Below, piece by piece: positions 1 to 10,588 of a stretch of 64,000 nucleotides of DNA; the first letter of the stretch is position 1, and each line of letters opens with the position of its first letter. The notes beneath the pieces were generated by a model, which was not told the DNA's origin, made no database searches, and saw only the letters and a program-made list of their open reading frames with translations. The stretch is from Rhynchopus euleeides. Lineage: Eukaryota; Euglenozoa; Diplonemea; Diplonemida; Diplonemidae. The stretch spans positions 310,001 to 374,000 of the forward strand of contig OY723321.1 of the NCBI GenBank assembly GCA_963210315.1, given 5' to 3'. Both the position numbers and the translations under genes were made by a program.

Positions 1-779
1 GGAATACATCCCGACCCAGACACACGTGGAATATGGGTTAGCGTATGGTTCTCTTGCCCTTCATCCTCCACACAGGCATGGTGTCTATTTTGTTCAATGT
101 AGGTTGCGCCGATGCTGACTCTGATGCTCACATAAAATACGGGATTGTGTAGGCACACGCACACACCCCGTCTCTGTGTCCATCAACAGCAGAAGAAAGC
201 AAACCAGGTTTCTTTGAAGAGACACGGAGTCATAAACAGTCCCATTGTCGCGCAATGTTGCCAAAATTCAATACTTCTCTTTTTTTCCGCCAGTCACACG
301 GGAATGGCTTTTGTTAAAATGCTTGGGTTGGCGTGTCGCTCGAGAGCGTCGTGCAACCCACAACTCCTCTGAGGGCTGCAAGCTTCACCGGAGGCCTTCG
401 CAATAGGGTCGCAGAAGACGATTCCAACTAGCACAACCCGACGAGTTTGTTGGCACCGTAATTAGTCTTTGGCACAGAGAGCGGAGAACCGACTATCGTC
501 TTTCTGGATGCAAAGGCGATGGGGGAATGGGGGGGTGGTGTGGTGTGGGGCAGTCTCACGCCCTTAACAAAAAGGGCTGGAGAAGGGTTGTGTTGCAAAA
601 TAAAAGCAAAGAAGGGGATGCGCGGGGGCCGGTGGAGGCCCCCCCTCCCCGCCATGTGCTGCTGGCGGGCATCCACGTGGTTTTAACCTTTTGAGACCGG
701 TGGGGGGGCGACTTAATTCACCCAAAATCCGGGATTTTGGCCACCTTCCCCAGTAAGGATTTTTCCACTCCACCAAAAT
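1..779. other. Gene-free left edge
   Basis: I see no supportable gene. Short open frames on both strands have no recognisable domains and no splice or start context. G-runs and C-runs appear near 540-720. Confidence 0.5.
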
Positions 780-1880
780 CAGAATTTCCTTTTATGGTGA
801 ACTGCGTTGTTTCAGAACGATCCGAGAATCAACTTTTTTTTGAGAACAAAAATATTTTTTTTTTCACGGCCGGCCACTCGCAATGACCACCCAAAATATT
901 CTTGGGCGGTTATAGGGCCCAACCACACATCTGAACCAGACCCCCAGATCTGAGAAAAAAGTCCGAAAAATGCGTTTTTCGGGCAGAACGGGGACAGCGC
1001 ATTCCACGATGCCAAGATTTTCTGAAAAATTCCAAAAAAATCGACTTTTGCCTGCTGACCCAATATTCCGGTGAAAAAGGTGTAAAATACAGGGTCTGTG
1101 AGGTCGGGTCACCAGACCCAGGTGTGACTTTCGGGCAGTTTTGGGACATATCTTTCCAGAAACACGTTTTTTGGGTGCCTGGGGGTGTTTCGAGGCCATT
1201 TCTGTGGCCACAGATGCAGGACCCCCGGGTGGCCAAAAACCACCAAAAACCTGGAAATAGGTGGACTCCATATTTGGTCTCGGCAGGAAAATTTTTCAAC
1301 TTTGGACTTTTTTCGAAAAAATTGTTGTCGTGAAACGCGCTGCTCTGGCCGTTTCCGAGAATATTTTTTTTCCCGAATTTTTTTTCTGGCGATAGTGGGG
1401 CTATTTATGTAAATTTGGAAGGCCTCTCCAGGTTGTGTTACGCAGCCCAGTTTTTTGCACCCCCCCCGGATTTTCGAAACATGGCGAAAACGCGCTTTTT
1501 CGAGACCAAAACAATGCACCATAAAAAAAATCGAGGAAAAAGGTGGAGTACAGTCCCTGTTACTGGTAATGGAGAAAAATATCCCCAAAACCCAAAAAAA
1601 CGCGATTTTCGGGATTTTCCGAAAAAGTGCATTTTTCTTCCTTGCAACCAATGTAGTCGGGAGACCGCATCGTAATTTTTCTCTTGCTTCTTTGCAACGT
1701 TCTGCGACATCTGAGTTCACCATAAAAAAAATCGATCAAAAATTCGTAGTGGAAAGCATATGGTTGCCCAGTGCGAAAAAAATTGACTTTTCGACACACA
1801 TGTGTGTCGCTAGGTACCTAAAGGTTAAAGTTGTTTTTGCTTTTTTTTTTGCAGAATTCGTTGTTTTGAATCAAAACGAG
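780..1880. repeat. AT-richer degenerate repeat-like region
   Basis: This stretch is visibly richer in A and T than the rest of the window and keeps returning to short motifs made of A-runs and T-runs around CG or GCG, for example near 962, 1152, 1310, 1490, 1617 and 1780. The spacing is irregular (about 130-190 bases). The phrase 'caccataaaaaaaatcga' occurs near 1516 and again near 1719. Long open frames on both strands, including one of 204 codons at 1109-1723 on the minus strand, look like by-products of the composition. It could be a decayed satellite or transposon; I recognise no encoded protein. Confidence 0.4.
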
Positions 1881-3218
1881 GCGACCTTCGGAGCCCGGAG
1901 TGCGCGGGGTGATCCCAGTCTCGGTGGGGGGGTGTGTTCCTTCATTTGAAACGGAGGATGTGTATTCATTCAGGGGGAGGGGGGGGGATAAAATGAACCT
2001 TTGGAAGTTTCGATGGCGTCGCCCCGGGCGTCACCCGGGGTCGTTTCTCGCCGCGAGCCATATATATTTCACCAGCGAACAACCACAGCAATATTCTTTC
2101 TGCCAACCATCAACAGCTCCTAGATATGAGTGAACTACTTTGCTGTTGAACATTTAGATTACACTGTTTCTTGAATGATCACCACCCTCTTGCGCCTTTG
2201 GGCTGCCTTGCCCGAGCCTTATGCCTGGCAGAAGCAGTGGGGTTGAGAAAAGCTGACACAGGGCGTTTGCGTGCCCGTCTCGCCGAGCGAGACGGGCACA
2301 GATGACGAGCGAGCAGAAACCCTAAGAACCGCCTCATATCTGTGAGGAAATGACTCGGCTTACCAGAGGTGGTCTCGCACTCTGCCGGATCAGTATACAA
2401 AGAGGTAGGTTCTCGCACAACACCACACCAATCATTTACAGAGGGAAAAGAAAGCGCATCTCATGGGCCTGAGAATGGCATCTCCCAGTCACATTAGCGT
2501 GTCCGGGCAGTTTGAACACATCAGGGCACTGCGAGCGCATTAATCTGTGGGATAGATGCCTTCCGCGGTGGTGAGCTGGGGGAAGTGGCTGTTTTTGCCT
2601 CGACACGCAATGAATCCGAAGCAGCACGACAAACTCACGCCTGTCGGAAACAGGCGAGCCTGGGCTCACGAATCGCAGCATCATGTCAGGGCAGTGCGGT
2701 TAGCCACGCAAGGACACACCCACCCCCACACCCCACCTTGTATGCGGCGCCGGTTTTGTTGAAAAAGAAGAGTAACCACCCCCAGCCCTCACACAGATTC
2801 ATCTCGCTTATTGTATCGTCCGCATCATATTTTTTTAAAGCATCGTTCGCAATACACAAAAGAAAAAGACGGGGCGCAAAAAAAATGGCACAGGCAAAAT
2901 CATGAGAAACGAAACGTCCAGGAGTCGGGTGCCGTATATATATGCCCCGCCGTGTCCGCTGTGTTGGAATAAACCACACAAATGCACCAGAGTGTAGTCG
3001 TATCCATTCCAACAGGTATATTATTCGCCCACTGTGCCCTCCCGACCCCCTACCCCCACCTCCCGCAAAAGAAGAAAAAACAGTCCCGATATTCTTTGCC
3101 TGCGCCCCTCCCCCCCCCCCTCCCCCTCACCCACACGTGTTTTGTTTTTGCAATAGTGTAGCGCCACACCGGAACACACAACACATGGCGCACACCCCCC
3201 CCTGCCCTTTGATCGTGC
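1881..3218. other. Gene-free interval downstream of the array
   Basis: No gene is supported here. It lies beyond the 3' end of the last minus-strand gene. It contains C-rich low-complexity sequence at about 3040-3130 and one perfect hairpin at 2271-2299. Confidence 0.5.
2271..2299. repeat. Perfect 13-bp stem, 3-base loop hairpin
   Basis: GTGCCCGTCTCGC and its exact reverse complement flank the loop CGA. The function is unknown. Similar stem-loops are at 10784-10812 and 35820-35846. Confidence 0.8.
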
Positions 3219-5591
3219 TCACCACTGTGTATGCCCTAGCCACCCCTCCCAGGACCCTGCAGCCAGTCTAGCAGGAAGAATATGGCTGCTGGCTCTGCCC
3301 CTCCGGTCCCCCCAACACCTGCAGGCCAGCCCAGGGACAGGGAGTGGTGCACCCCCGTGTGTCCTTGAGCCCCTTAGCGTGGCACCGCCTGCCCTTGCGG
3401 GGATCGTTGCGTTGGGGACATCCCAGGGAAGCCGAATGAGTTGTTGAGGAAGGAGCACGGCGACACCATACCCGGCGACAGGAGGGGTGGCAGCGGGGAT
3501 GCAGACCTGTTTTGTTGGGGGTGGGGGTAGTGACATAGATGTAGAGGGAAAAGCACAATAATGATCTCCCTTCACTCCTTTTGCAGGTTTGTTGGGGTGG
3601 GGGGGGGGGGGGGGTGGGGGGGGGAGGCAGACGCATCCGGCTGACATACAGTGGCGTGACGATAGACCCTGCCCTCCGGAGGAGGGACGCGTGGGGCCTC
3701 CCTTCCCCTCCGACGCTGATGAAACTCCCGGCTGCAAGGTGGGGTGGGATGGGGGGCAAGGTTGGTGGTGATGAAACAAAAAAAACAAACAAGGAAGTGA
3801 ATCCCTCCCCTCATGCAAGGCACCCCAAAACCACCCCGCCATTGGCATACTCATGTCTTCATTCGGGTCCACCGACTTCCCATCGGGAAGCGCTGCGCGG
3901 GGGTGGCGGGACTGGGGCGACGGGGTTGCAGGCGAGAGCGACGGGTCCATCCCAGGGGACTCGTCCCAGATACCCCCCTGCTGCGCGAGGATGTCGCGTA
4001 TCGACGCAGCCTCCGGCTTCACAGCGAGCACCGTGCGCGGCGCGTAGGAAGGCGATGGGGGGGCAGGGGCTGCCGCGACCATCGCGTGTGACGTCCCATC
4101 CGATGACACCTCCACAAAGCACACATCCTGCACGTCTAGCGGGAGGGCGTGGTCCCCACAGATCAGGCCGAACACCGCATCGACATTCGAAGTGAAGGTC
4201 AGCTGCGATCTCCCGATGTCACACCCGAAGACCCGGTCAACATCGCCTCGGCGGAGAAGCTCGCTGCATGCCGCAAACAGGCCCTTGAGGTACAGCGCGC
4301 GCACCTCCGACACCTTGAACAGCAGGTTGCCCTGCGAGTAAGGGTCGCAGACCCACATGGCGGTGTGGCGGTGCTCCGCAACCTCCCGCAGGAGGGTCTT
4401 CCTGTGGGCAGACACATCTGCGATAGACGCCTTCTCCGCAAACGGCATGATGACCGAGAGGGACACGACGTGCGACCCCCAGTCGAAGGAGGTGAAGAAT
4501 GCCAGGAAGCTCTTGCATATCGCAGCCACATCGTTCACCAGGGCCTGGGTCACCTGGGGGGCAATCAGGGGCTGGCAGATGTCGAGCGGGGAGACGCTCA
4601 CAGGGTCGAGGAAGGTGGCCTGGCCAGTCAGCAGGAGGTAGTGCGACAGCATGGTCAGCAGTGCGTAGTCACTGATGTACTGTGTCAGCTGGTGGTGCCG
4701 CACCCAATGCATCAGGAGCCTGGCAGCCGTGAGGTATGAGGGAGACCCGCAGAGGTAGTGCCGCAGGAGCAGGGCGGCGCGGTAGGGGAGCGCGCCTCCC
4801 GCGAGGCTCTCCGCAAAGCTGATCACAATGCGCTGCTTGCAGAGGGAGGGCGGGCACTGCATGAAGCGGCACTGCGAGCCCCACCCGTCCCCAAACCCGT
4901 TGTTGAGCGCGATGGTGGCGAGGGCGGGGTTGTCGAACACCACAACCCTTGCGAGCCCCAGGGCCATACGCACGCAGCTCACCCCCGCCTCGCGTATCCG
5001 CTGGACATTGTCGTTGAGAGACGCCTCGCTGGCGGACTGCGGCACCTCCACCCAGCAGCACTTCTCCGACACGGCGGGGGGGTTCTTAACGTGCACCACG
5101 ATCTGCGGTGTCCCGTCGGACGCTGCGCTGAGGGTGACATCGCCTGGCTTCAGGTTGTGCAGCATCTGGATGGACTCCCGGAGGGCGTCGAGCTGCTGGA
5201 GGCGTGAAGCGTCCCACACCTGGCCTGTCAGCAGGGCGACATCGATGGTGTCGCCTGCGCGGTGGGACCCGACGAGGTCAGCTCCAGCGACCAGCGCGCT
5301 CCACCCCATCGGGAGGATAGGGCGGAGGGCACAGAGTGATGCGGCCTCGTGTCGCTGCGTCTGAATCTCCACACTGGGATAGTCCGCCACAACACGCGAG
5401 ACAGCCCTCAGCCACTCACTCTCGTTGAAGGTCTCCCTCCCCGCGTTGGGGGTCCCGAGGAGGGTCTTGACATCTGCGTGGATCTTGCTCCACTGGCCAA
5501 GGGAGCGGACGAGCTTCTCGTGGGATTTGAGGACATCGTCTGCCATCACCTTGGAGACGACAGCCTCGTCAAGCCCGCACCATAGAAGCAT
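3219..5591 (-). CDS. Divergent TUTase / non-canonical poly(A) polymerase-like protein
   Basis: The C-terminal half matches the poly(A)-polymerase central and PAP-associated domains of the terminal-nucleotidyltransferase family. There is a helix followed by 'ISDYALLTMLSHYL' (about residues 306-319), corresponding to the conserved SYAL-hhhhh-YL segment. The block 'FLAFFTSFDW..HVVSLS' follows (about 362-379), and then a 'DPYSQGN' turn like the DPF..N motif. The N-terminal nucleotidyltransferase fold is only faintly visible: a GS at about 108-109 and an IDV at about 116-118, where the second acidic residue is Ala. The position of the third carboxylate also looks changed ('VVVFDNP'). It may therefore be a pseudoenzyme. 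The ATG at 5591 is the first in frame. The last well-supported coding base is about 3851, where A|GTATGC could be a donor; beyond it the open frame is low-complexity and proline-rich, so the 3' end is uncertain. Confidence 0.55.
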   Translation of the reverse strand: MLLWCGLDEAVVSKVMADDVLKSHEKLVRSLGQWSKIHADVKTLLGTPNAGRETFNESEWLRAVSRVVADYPSVEIQTQRHEAASLCALRPILPMGWSALVAGADLVGSHRAGDTIDVALLTGQVWDASRLQQLDALRESIQMLHNLKPGDVTLSAASDGTPQIVVHVKNPPAVSEKCCWVEVPQSASEASLNDNVQRIREAGVSCVRMALGLARVVVFDNPALATIALNNGFGDGWGSQCRFMQCPPSLCKQRIVISFAESLAGGALPYRAALLLRHYLCGSPSYLTAARLLMHWVRHHQLTQYISDYALLTMLSHYLLLTGQATFLDPVSVSPLDICQPLIAPQVTQALVNDVAAICKSFLAFFTSFDWGSHVVSLSVIMPFAEKASIADVSAHRKTLLREVAEHRHTAMWVCDPYSQGNLLFKVSEVRALYLKGLFAACSELLRRGDVDRVFGCDIGRSQLTFTSNVDAVFGLICGDHALPLDVQDVCFVEVSSDGTSHAMVAAAPAPPSPSYAPRTVLAVKPEAASIRDILAQQGGIWDESPGMDPSLSPATPSPQSRHPRAALPDGKSVDPNEDMSMPMAGWFWGALHEGRDSLPCLFFLFHHHQPCPPSHPTLQPGVSSASEGKGGPTRPSSGGQGLSSRHCMSAGCVCLPPPPPPPPHPNKPAKGVKGDHYCAFPSTSMSLPPPPTKQVCIPAATPPVAGYGVAVLLPQQLIRLPWDVPNATIPARAGGATLRGSRTHGGAPLPVPGLACRCWGDRRGRASSHILPARLAAGSWEGWLGHTQW

Positions 5592-6462
5592 TTTGTGGAA
5601 GGGGGGGGGCAAGGGGTGGGGGAGGAAGAGGCGGGGATAAAGCGAATCAGAAAGGCCCACCTACCCCCGTTTCTTTTGCACTGAAAACAACACGCGGTAA
5701 TAAAAAAATCTGAAGCCTTTCCTATGCCCTTTTGCCGAACAGCGGAATCAAACGCACAGAGCTGATTATGCTCTGGAAGCGTGTGAAAACTTGGAAGTGT
5801 AGGGGAGCCGTGAGCGGCGGGGACCCGGGGAAGCGGAGGTAGGGGCGTGGGGATGCAAGAAAAAGGATGCGTGTAGAGGGGAGGGTGGGGTGGGGTGGGG
5901 AGGAAAAAGAACGACCCGCCCCCCCCCCCCCCTCCCTCCCGCCTTCACCCCGTCCCCCCCGTCGTCACTTGTTGGGTTTCGTTCGGTGAAGGTCCAGGGG
6001 GGGAGGGTAAAATTTCTGACGTGTGGGGCTTCCGAGCGTGTACCGGGGAGGGTGGAAGGGGGAGGGGAGTGGGGCCGTAGTGTGTCCGGTACACCTCCCC
6101 TGTTGTGGTTGTGGAGGTGGGATAATAAGGAGAGAGAGAGAGGGGGGGGATCACGAAATCCGACGGCATGCGTAAGGCTTGGGGATTGGGGGGGGGGGGG
6201 GGGGGGAGGGGGCAGGACAGGCGTCTCTCTCCGCCGCATGATTACAGGCTCACCAAAAAAAAAACCTCACATACACGTCACCCTCCCCCCTCCCCAACCC
6301 ACCCCACCCACCCACTCCAACCGCAGACGCGCCACAGGCAGGGCAACCCTGCCCTGTGGGGGGGGGGGGCTTTTGCCTGCGGGTCTTCTCACGAGCTGAT
6401 AAAGGGAGAGCGGTGCGTGGGTATCACACAGCCAAGGCAAAGGGCAAATGCCACACCGCCCC
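5592..6462. other. Intergenic region with homopolymer runs
   Basis: I see no gene. It holds a C-run near 5920, a GA-rich microsatellite near 6131-6150 and a G-run of about 20 near 6189. Part of it is presumably the 3' UTR of the pseudouridine synthase and the leader of the TUTase-like gene. Confidence 0.5.
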
Positions 6463-8499
6463 TCACCCCACAGGAACCAGCTGGCGCAGCGCCTTGGTAA
6501 GGTCCTCCGGGAGGGGCGCGGTGAAGCTGAATTTCGCCCCGTCGACGGCTGCCCCGCTCACCTCAGCGCAGTGGAGGAAGTTGCGGGGGCACCACACGCG
6601 GTGCTTCGCAGCCTGGTTGCCCCTGCCGTACTTCGAGTCGGCAACCAAGGGGTGACCCTTATAGCTCATGTGAACCCTGATCTGGTGGGTCCGCCCAGTC
6701 AACGGCTTGCAGCTAATCAGGGTAAACCTCTCCGATGCAGTGGGGGCGGGGATCACACACCCCAACACCCTCCCGATAAGGTCACACGGCAGAAACTTCC
6801 GCAGGTGCAGCACCGCGATTGCCGCACGCACCTCGGGAGTTGTATGCTCCGGGGCCACCCTGCGGTACCGCTGCTGCGAGGTGTACTCCGTGATGCTCTC
6901 CTTGCCGTTCTTATGAACCCTCACTCTGCTCCGCCCAGGCGTGTCGCTCAGCAGAAGCTTCGCCTCCACACGCCCCGACGCCGGGGCATAACCAGTGCAG
7001 AGAGCGCGGTAGCGCTTCCCCACAAGGTGCTCGGTGTACTGTGCCTTCATATGCTCCTCCGATGCCTGCGACGTCGCAAAGACCAACACCCCGCTGGTCT
7101 CCTTGTCGAGCCTGCTGATAGAGATGACCTCCCCGCCACCCGCCGCCTCCGCCGCAAGCGACACGCAGCGCAGCAGCGCCTCTGTGGAATGATGCGGTGG
7201 CTTCGCCACCGCAGCCAGCCCCTCTGCGGACCCGATCCGCCCCAGGTGCTCTGCGGGCACCTCCGGCAAACCCGGGTCGTAGCGCCGGCGCTTAGCAGGG
7301 CCCTCCTCGCCCTCACGCCGCGGCTCGCGGGGGTGTGCCTCGGTCTGCTCCAGACGCTCCTTTGCAGCCTGGGTGCGGGCGACGTGGCGCCCCTCCCTCT
7401 CGAAGACATCCACGTTGGGGCACCCCTTCATGGCAGCGATCATCGGGCGCCCGTTGAGGTACTTCCGGATTTTGGGATCCTGCCCGAGCCACGCGATGTC
7501 AACACCCTTCCTGGGGTTCGTCCCGCGCAGCAGCGCCTGCAGGCGGTCCGCAAGCTGGGTGTCGCGCTTCGCATCGGCACCGACAACACCCCCTGCGGGG
7601 CGCGGGGGGGCGCCATCCTCTTCTGACGAATCCTCCATCGCAGCATCACCTCCGGCAGCAGGGGGCCCAGCAGTGGGGACACGCGCCGACACGTAGGTGT
7701 TGCAGGAGCACCGCCCGTCCTTCACATGGTGCACGCCGCACCTCGGGTCGGCAGGCCCGTCGGACACCTCGAAGAGCTCGGACTGCTCCTCGACAAACTT
7801 GAGGAGGTACAGCGAGAAGAGCATCGCGATGCGGTTCACCTCTGTGGGCCGATCCGCAGCGGGCTGCGGGTAGAGCCCCTGGACCCACGCGCTGGGGGCG
7901 AGTGTGTATGCGGAACGGATCTTCTTCCGCATCTTGAATGCGTTGGAAGCATAGCCCACCCGGATGGCCCCGGTGTCCGGGTGCACGTTGCGGGGGTCCG
8001 GGTTCCCCCCGGGGAGGGACAGCTTCGTCTGCATGGCGGCGATCTCCGCTGCAGCAACTCTCTTCAGGATGTTGAGGGAAGTCCGCCCGGCGACTGTGCA
8101 GGCGGTGATGACGTCGTCCTTCCGAGCAACGCCTTCTCCAGAGGTGGTGGCGGTGGTGGCGGCGTCTGCGGTGTTCTGTTTGAGTTTCAGCATCAGCCCA
8201 CCCCGTCCCCCGAAAGGCACGGCTTTTCTCCGCGTGGGTGTGGGCTCGTCATCCGTCGGCTGGACAGCCGGTGTCGCATCCGATTGCGCGGGTTCGACCA
8301 GCTCGAAGAGGTGCTCCCTCTCCTGGACAAAGTCCTTCAGCTTCTTGTCCCCCAAAAAGCGCTTCAGATCCGGGCGGTGCAGGAAGAAGCTCCCCAGAGG
8401 GATGGTCCCCCCAGAGGCGCGGAGGACGCGCTGCAGCTCCTCCTCCAGCATGGCGTCGCTGTTGATCGGCTCGTCTGCCCCATCGTGTTCGGCTTTCAT
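6463..8499 (-). CDS. RluA-family RNA pseudouridine synthase with long N-terminal extension
   Basis: It is predicted to isomerise uridine to pseudouridine in RNA; the target (rRNA, tRNA or mRNA) is unknown. The 678-residue protein has its catalytic domain in the last 240 residues. The family signature 'SRLDKETSG' (about 462-470) carries the catalytic Asp, and 'LTGRTHQIRVHMS' (about 600) is the conserved C-terminal RluA block. The His usual at the start of HRLD is Ser here, a common variation. The N-terminal 440 residues are not part of the family core. Two segments, about 19-67 and 315-368, resemble each other (L..LQ..LR, then a DP/RPD..K.L step, ending in VFE or LFE) and may be duplicated helix-turn-helix modules. 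An acidic/basic linker follows the second. The ATG at 8499 was chosen because a pyrimidine-CAG acceptor lies 38 bases upstream; the longer frame starts at a TTG. Confidence 0.85.
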   Translation of the reverse strand: MKAEHDGADEPINSDAMLEEELQRVLRASGGTIPLGSFFLHRPDLKRFLGDKKLKDFVQEREHLFELVEPAQSDATPAVQPTDDEPTPTRRKAVPFGGRGGLMLKLKQNTADAATTATTSGEGVARKDDVITACTVAGRTSLNILKRVAAAEIAAMQTKLSLPGGNPDPRNVHPDTGAIRVGYASNAFKMRKKIRSAYTLAPSAWVQGLYPQPAADRPTEVNRIAMLFSLYLLKFVEEQSELFEVSDGPADPRCGVHHVKDGRCSCNTYVSARVPTAGPPAAGGDAAMEDSSEEDGAPPRPAGGVVGADAKRDTQLADRLQALLRGTNPRKGVDIAWLGQDPKIRKYLNGRPMIAAMKGCPNVDVFEREGRHVARTQAAKERLEQTEAHPREPRREGEEGPAKRRRYDPGLPEVPAEHLGRIGSAEGLAAVAKPPHHSTEALLRCVSLAAEAAGGGEVISISRLDKETSGVLVFATSQASEEHMKAQYTEHLVGKRYRALCTGYAPASGRVEAKLLLSDTPGRSRVRVHKNGKESITEYTSQQRYRRVAPEHTTPEVRAAIAVLHLRKFLPCDLIGRVLGCVIPAPTASERFTLISCKPLTGRTHQIRVHMSYKGHPLVADSKYGRGNQAAKHRVWCPRNFLHCAEVSGAAVDGAKFSFTAPLPEDLTKALRQLVPVG

Positions 8500-8931
8500 T
8501 GTCGCCAAGAGGGACACCTCCCTCCGGCCCAACTAGCCTGAGAGTGTGTGTGCCTGTGTGTGTCACAGTGGCGTCAGTGCAAACTTACACCGAAACGAAA
8601 GGGCTGGTGTGTGAGAGGGAAGGGGGGTTTGATCGTCGGGAGGGATGGAAAAGCAAATCTCTCAGCACACACAAACGACATCGGAAATTCCATCAGGGAG
8701 TGAGCGGCACGCCAGCCAGGTTGGGTTCCGACTAACCAAGCGCGGCTGGAGCGGCGGCGTTGTAATTAGTTTTTCTGAAACCCTTGTTGTCGGCTATCCC
8801 AGATGTCGGTGCTGGGCACACATCTCCTGCCAACTCGCAGCGCGAATGCATGGGGCACGCAATACAGTACGTGTATGAATTGAGGGAGTTTGAGGGGGCG
8901 TACAAAAGTCTGTCAGCGTCAAAAAAAAATA
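8500..8931. other. Intergenic region left of the foldback element
   Basis: No gene is visible. The A-run ending AAAAAAATA at 8923-8931 is the left copy of the target-site duplication of the element that follows. Confidence 0.5.
8538..8540 (-). promoter_or_regulatory. Predicted trans-splice acceptor (CAG)
   Basis: On the minus strand a CA/CT tract ends in CTCTCAG, giving a 38-base leader to the pseudouridine synthase ATG. Inferred from sequence only. Confidence 0.5.
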
Positions 8932-8940
8932 GGGAAATCC

Positions 8941-9108
8941 ATAATCTGGCCCACCACTTTTCCATAATCAACAATTCAACCCACAACTTTTTCATAATTA
9001 ACAATTCGACCCACAACTCTTCCATAATTAACAATTCAACCCACAACTTTTGCCGAATTAACAATTCAACCCAACCACTTTTCCACAATTAACAATTCAA
9101 CCCAACCC
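8941..9108. repeat. Tandem 30-bp terminal repeats, left arm
   Basis: Five to six copies of a unit close to 'ccataattaacaattcaacc' plus 'cacaactttt' lie head to tail. The array is mirrored at about 10420-10588 in the right arm. Confidence 0.85.
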
Positions 9109-10419
9109 AGGTTCTGTAGGCAGGGTTGGGTTTCTTGGCATTTTTCCACCTCCCCACCATCACCTGAGTTGCACCTGGATTTCCAGATCAGCCGTGAAGC
9201 TTCCTACAGGTATTATGCACTGAGTCATATCAGACCCATGGGTTCTTCAGCCCCTCAGATTCAGACCATGCATTGTCCAGAACTGCACCCTCTCCTTCAA
9301 CACCAGTATATCCGCTGCTCATGGGCCCCTGACGACAAAAACCTGATCGTAGCTCATAGCAAAGATGGGTACCACGATCAAGGTTCATCTGTTACCAGAT
9401 GGAAGTCTCCTGTTTCCAGGTTTGGGGTTTACCGCGAGTGTAGCGCAGATAAGGGAGATGTCTCAAGAGAGGATGCAGCTCTGTCCCAGCAGTTCCTCCT
9501 CCTTGGTTCCGACCCCCACAGTTCTTCGGATGACAGGCACAACAGAGTAAGAAGCAACACAGCCAGATCTTTCGATCAGGCCCAGACCCAAGCAACAGAG
9601 CGGGGGTGAAAAAGCAAACAGCAAAGGGGAAGAGGACGCATCAAGCTCCAGAGCTGTATGGGGTTCGACCCTTGTTGCCGCCTTTACAAGGGCAGCACGT
9701 GCAGCATCTTCTTTTGCAGGAGGCGTGAAAGGATGAATGTTCACTCACTTTATTAAGATGTGCAGGTCGCATGACGAGACGCACAGCCGCAGCTACTGAG
9801 GCGCAGGGGTAGTCGGTCTGAAAAGGTGACCGTTGCTGTTCCTAAATTTGATGACGCCCCACCCCTTCTCCTCTCTGCACCCCACCCATCTCCTCCCCCC
9901 CATTTCTGCCTGTTTTTTCACCCCCGCTCTGTTGCTTGGGTTTTGGGCCTGATCGAAAGATCTGGCTGTGTTGGTTCTTACTCTGTTGTGCCTGTCATCC
10001 GAAGAACTGTGGGGGTCGGAACCAAGGAGGAGGAACTGCTGGGATAGAGCTGCATCCTCTCTTGAGACATCTCCCTTATCTGCGCTACACTCGCGGTAAA
10101 CCCCAAACCTGGAAACAGGAGACTTCCATCTGGTAACAGATGAACCTTGATCGTGGTACCCATCTTTGCTATGAGCTACGATCAGGTTTTTGTCGTCAGG
10201 GGCCCATGAGCAGCGGATATACTGGTGTTGAAGGAGAGGGTGCAGTTCTGGACAATGCATGGTCTGAATCTGAGGGGCTGAAGAACCCATGGGTCTGATA
10301 TGACTCAGTGCATAATACCTGTAGGAAGCTTCACGGCTGATCTGGAAATCCAGGCGCAACTCAGGTGATGGTGGGGAGGTGAAAAAATGCCAGGAAACCC
10401 AACCCTGCCTACAGAACCT

Positions 10420-10588
10420 GGGTTGGGTTGAATTGTTAATTGTGGAAAAGTGGTTGGGTTGAATTGTTAATTCGGCAAAAGTTGTGGGTTGAATTGTTAA
10501 TTATGGAAAAGTTGTGGGTCGAATTGTTAATTATGAAAAAGTTGTGGGTTGAATTGTTGATTATGGAAAAGTGGTGGGCCAGATTATG
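10420..10588. repeat. Tandem 30-bp terminal repeats, right arm
   Basis: This is the inverted copy of the left terminal array, with the same order of variant units (one unit has a GCCGAATT variant in both arms). Confidence 0.85.

Noticed and set aside
1109-1723. 204-codon minus-strand frame in the AT-richer region
   Set aside because: No domain, overlapping long frames on both strands, and composition that explains the lack of stops.
9169-10359. Two host genes encoding the same ~146-188 residue protein on opposite strands
   Set aside because: They are the two mirrored arms of one palindromic element, with no domain, no splice context and one copy on the strand otherwise free of genes.
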